Shown here piece after piece: positions 30,877-31,272 of a stretch of DNA of 31,272 nt. The notes beneath the pieces are model-generated. The model did not search any database and was not told the origin of the DNA. It saw only the letters and a list, made by a program, of their open reading frames with translations. The stretch lies in the IMG/VR virus record IMGVR_UViG_3300043430_000010, positions 1 through 31,272 of that record. The stretch is one strand, 5' to 3'. The translations under genes and the position numbers were made by a program. The DNA comes from a virus. Each line of letters opens with the position of its first letter. The stretch's first letter is position 1.

Positions 30877-31140
30877 TTATTTTTTTAAAGTGGTTAAACC
30901 AGAAACGACAAATGGGACCAATAAAAGTTCCCATTTTAAACCAAATAAAATTCCATAAATCAATGTGATGATCCACGAAATGTGAAACAATAAACAAAAA
31001 CGGCATTGTGTTAATTCATAAAACGTTTTGATTTTTGCGACCGAACCAATCAACGCCAATTTTTCCCACCAACCCCATTTTTCAAATGTTGCATTTATGA
31101 ATAAAACGAATCCATAAACTACTAAAATAATTTGTGCCAT
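30877..31140 (-). CDS. Small membrane protein upstream of the chaperone-like gene (87 aa)
   Basis: Hydrophobic helices lie at about 3-18, 52-68 and 70-84, with a polar middle holding CRFC (Cys46, Cys49). I use the ATG at 31140; a TTG three codons earlier is less likely. The end is 3 nt before the next start. A membrane protein between a structural gene and the tape-measure region is uncommon and has no clear role. No family is recognised. Confidence 0.6.
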   Translation of the reverse strand: MAQIILVVYGFVLFINATFEKWGWWEKLALIGSVAKIKTFYELTQCRFCLLFHISWIITLIYGILFGLKWELLLVPFVVSGLTTLKK

Positions 31141-31155
31141 AATTTTCAATATTTT

Positions 31156-31189
31156 AATCCATCAAGTTTTTTTATTTACTTGATGGATT
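31156..31189. terminator. Perfect 12-bp hairpin between two genes
   Basis: The arms AATCCATCAAGT (31156-31167) and ACTTGATGGATT (31178-31189) pair fully around a 10-nt AT loop. On the plus strand the stem is followed by TTGTTTTTTTT, like an intrinsic terminator. On the minus strand, where the genes lie, it is followed by AAAATATT and has only A residues before it, so it would be a poor terminator but may stabilise a 3' end. Confidence 0.55.
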
Positions 31190-31198
31190 TTGTTTTTT

Positions 31199-31272
31199 TT
31201 AATCTGTTGTTTTTGTGTATTCTAAAATAAAATTATAATTAAGCCCCGTATAAATAGTTTCAAAATGTATTG
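31199..31272 (-). CDS. C-terminal end of an upstream gene, cut by the right edge
   Basis: Of the three minus-strand frames at the edge, one stays open and ends in a natural TAA at 31199, giving at least 23 residues (ending FILEYTKTTD). The composition is that of a strand-forming structural protein C-terminus. Its place before the tape-measure region suggests a tail tube or tail-terminator protein, but too little is visible to say. Confidence 0.5.
   Translation of the reverse strand, partial: IHFETIYTGLNYNFILEYTKTTD

Noticed and set aside
1580-30888. Many plus-strand open frames of 60-180 codons
   Set aside because: All lie opposite convincing minus-strand genes, have low-complexity Phe/Ser/Leu-rich products, and lack promoters or spacing that would fit an operon.

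Overview
This window looks like about 31 kb of a tailed-phage genome (or prophage) from a Bacteroidota host, most likely a flavobacterium. The DNA is strongly AT-rich. Start codons are preceded by A-rich stretches rather than Shine-Dalgarno motifs. Several intergenic gaps carry the Bacteroidota-type -7 element TAnnTTTG, some with an upstream TTTG. Every gene I accept lies on the minus strand, so transcription runs from high to low coordinates. Genes are tightly packed, with many ATGA or TAATG overlaps. I see no integrase, capsid, portal or terminase gene; the head module presumably lies beyond the right edge.

Tail module (31272 to 17468): the end of an unidentified upstream gene, a small membrane protein, a 253-residue protein in the position of a tail-assembly chaperone, an 1133-residue tape-measure protein, a 587-residue tail protein with hydrophobic segments, a small helical protein, an 843-residue tail protein and a 407-residue fibre-like protein. 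The fibre-like gene ends in three tandem stem-loops. A new -7 element then precedes a 662-residue adhesin-like protein, a small nucleotidyltransferase-fold protein and a 318-residue tail protein.

Lysis module (17451 to 15279): a four-helix membrane protein, a holin-like membrane protein, a CHAP/NlpC-like endolysin, and a lipoprotein that also has a C-terminal membrane helix, which is the architecture of a one-protein (unimolecular) spanin. An intrinsic terminator follows.

Replication and recombination module (15178 to 8140): transcription restarts at a promoter whose core recurs twice more. The first block encodes a short unrecognised protein, a Cro/C1-type HTH protein, a 39-residue membrane peptide, a conserved unknown, a YqaJ-like exonuclease, a replication initiator with a phage C-terminal domain, a DnaC-like helicase loader and a RusA-like resolvase. 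A second promoter copy drives a GTG-start gene, a winged-helix-like protein, a Cys-rich protein, a conserved unknown, a NinG-like HNH protein, a short conserved gene and a DUF3127-like ssDNA-binding protein.

Accessory module (8112 to 1): the third promoter copy now reads into a DNA methyltransferase that looks inserted, flanked by an inverted repeat and GC-rich hairpins unlike the rest of the phage. Beyond it lie a DUF1351-like coiled-coil protein and a run of small unknown genes ending at a strong terminator. A further promoter then serves a DEDDh exonuclease, an HNH endonuclease, a C5 cytosine methyltransferase, a zincin-like protein, an adenine-methyltransferase-like protein and two small genes, the last running off the left edge.

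The most interesting items are the repeated promoter core, the methyltransferase cassette, the predicted unimolecular spanin, the nucleotidyltransferase inside the tail operon, and the fibre gene closed by a triple hairpin array. Family names are recalled from motifs; no database search was run.
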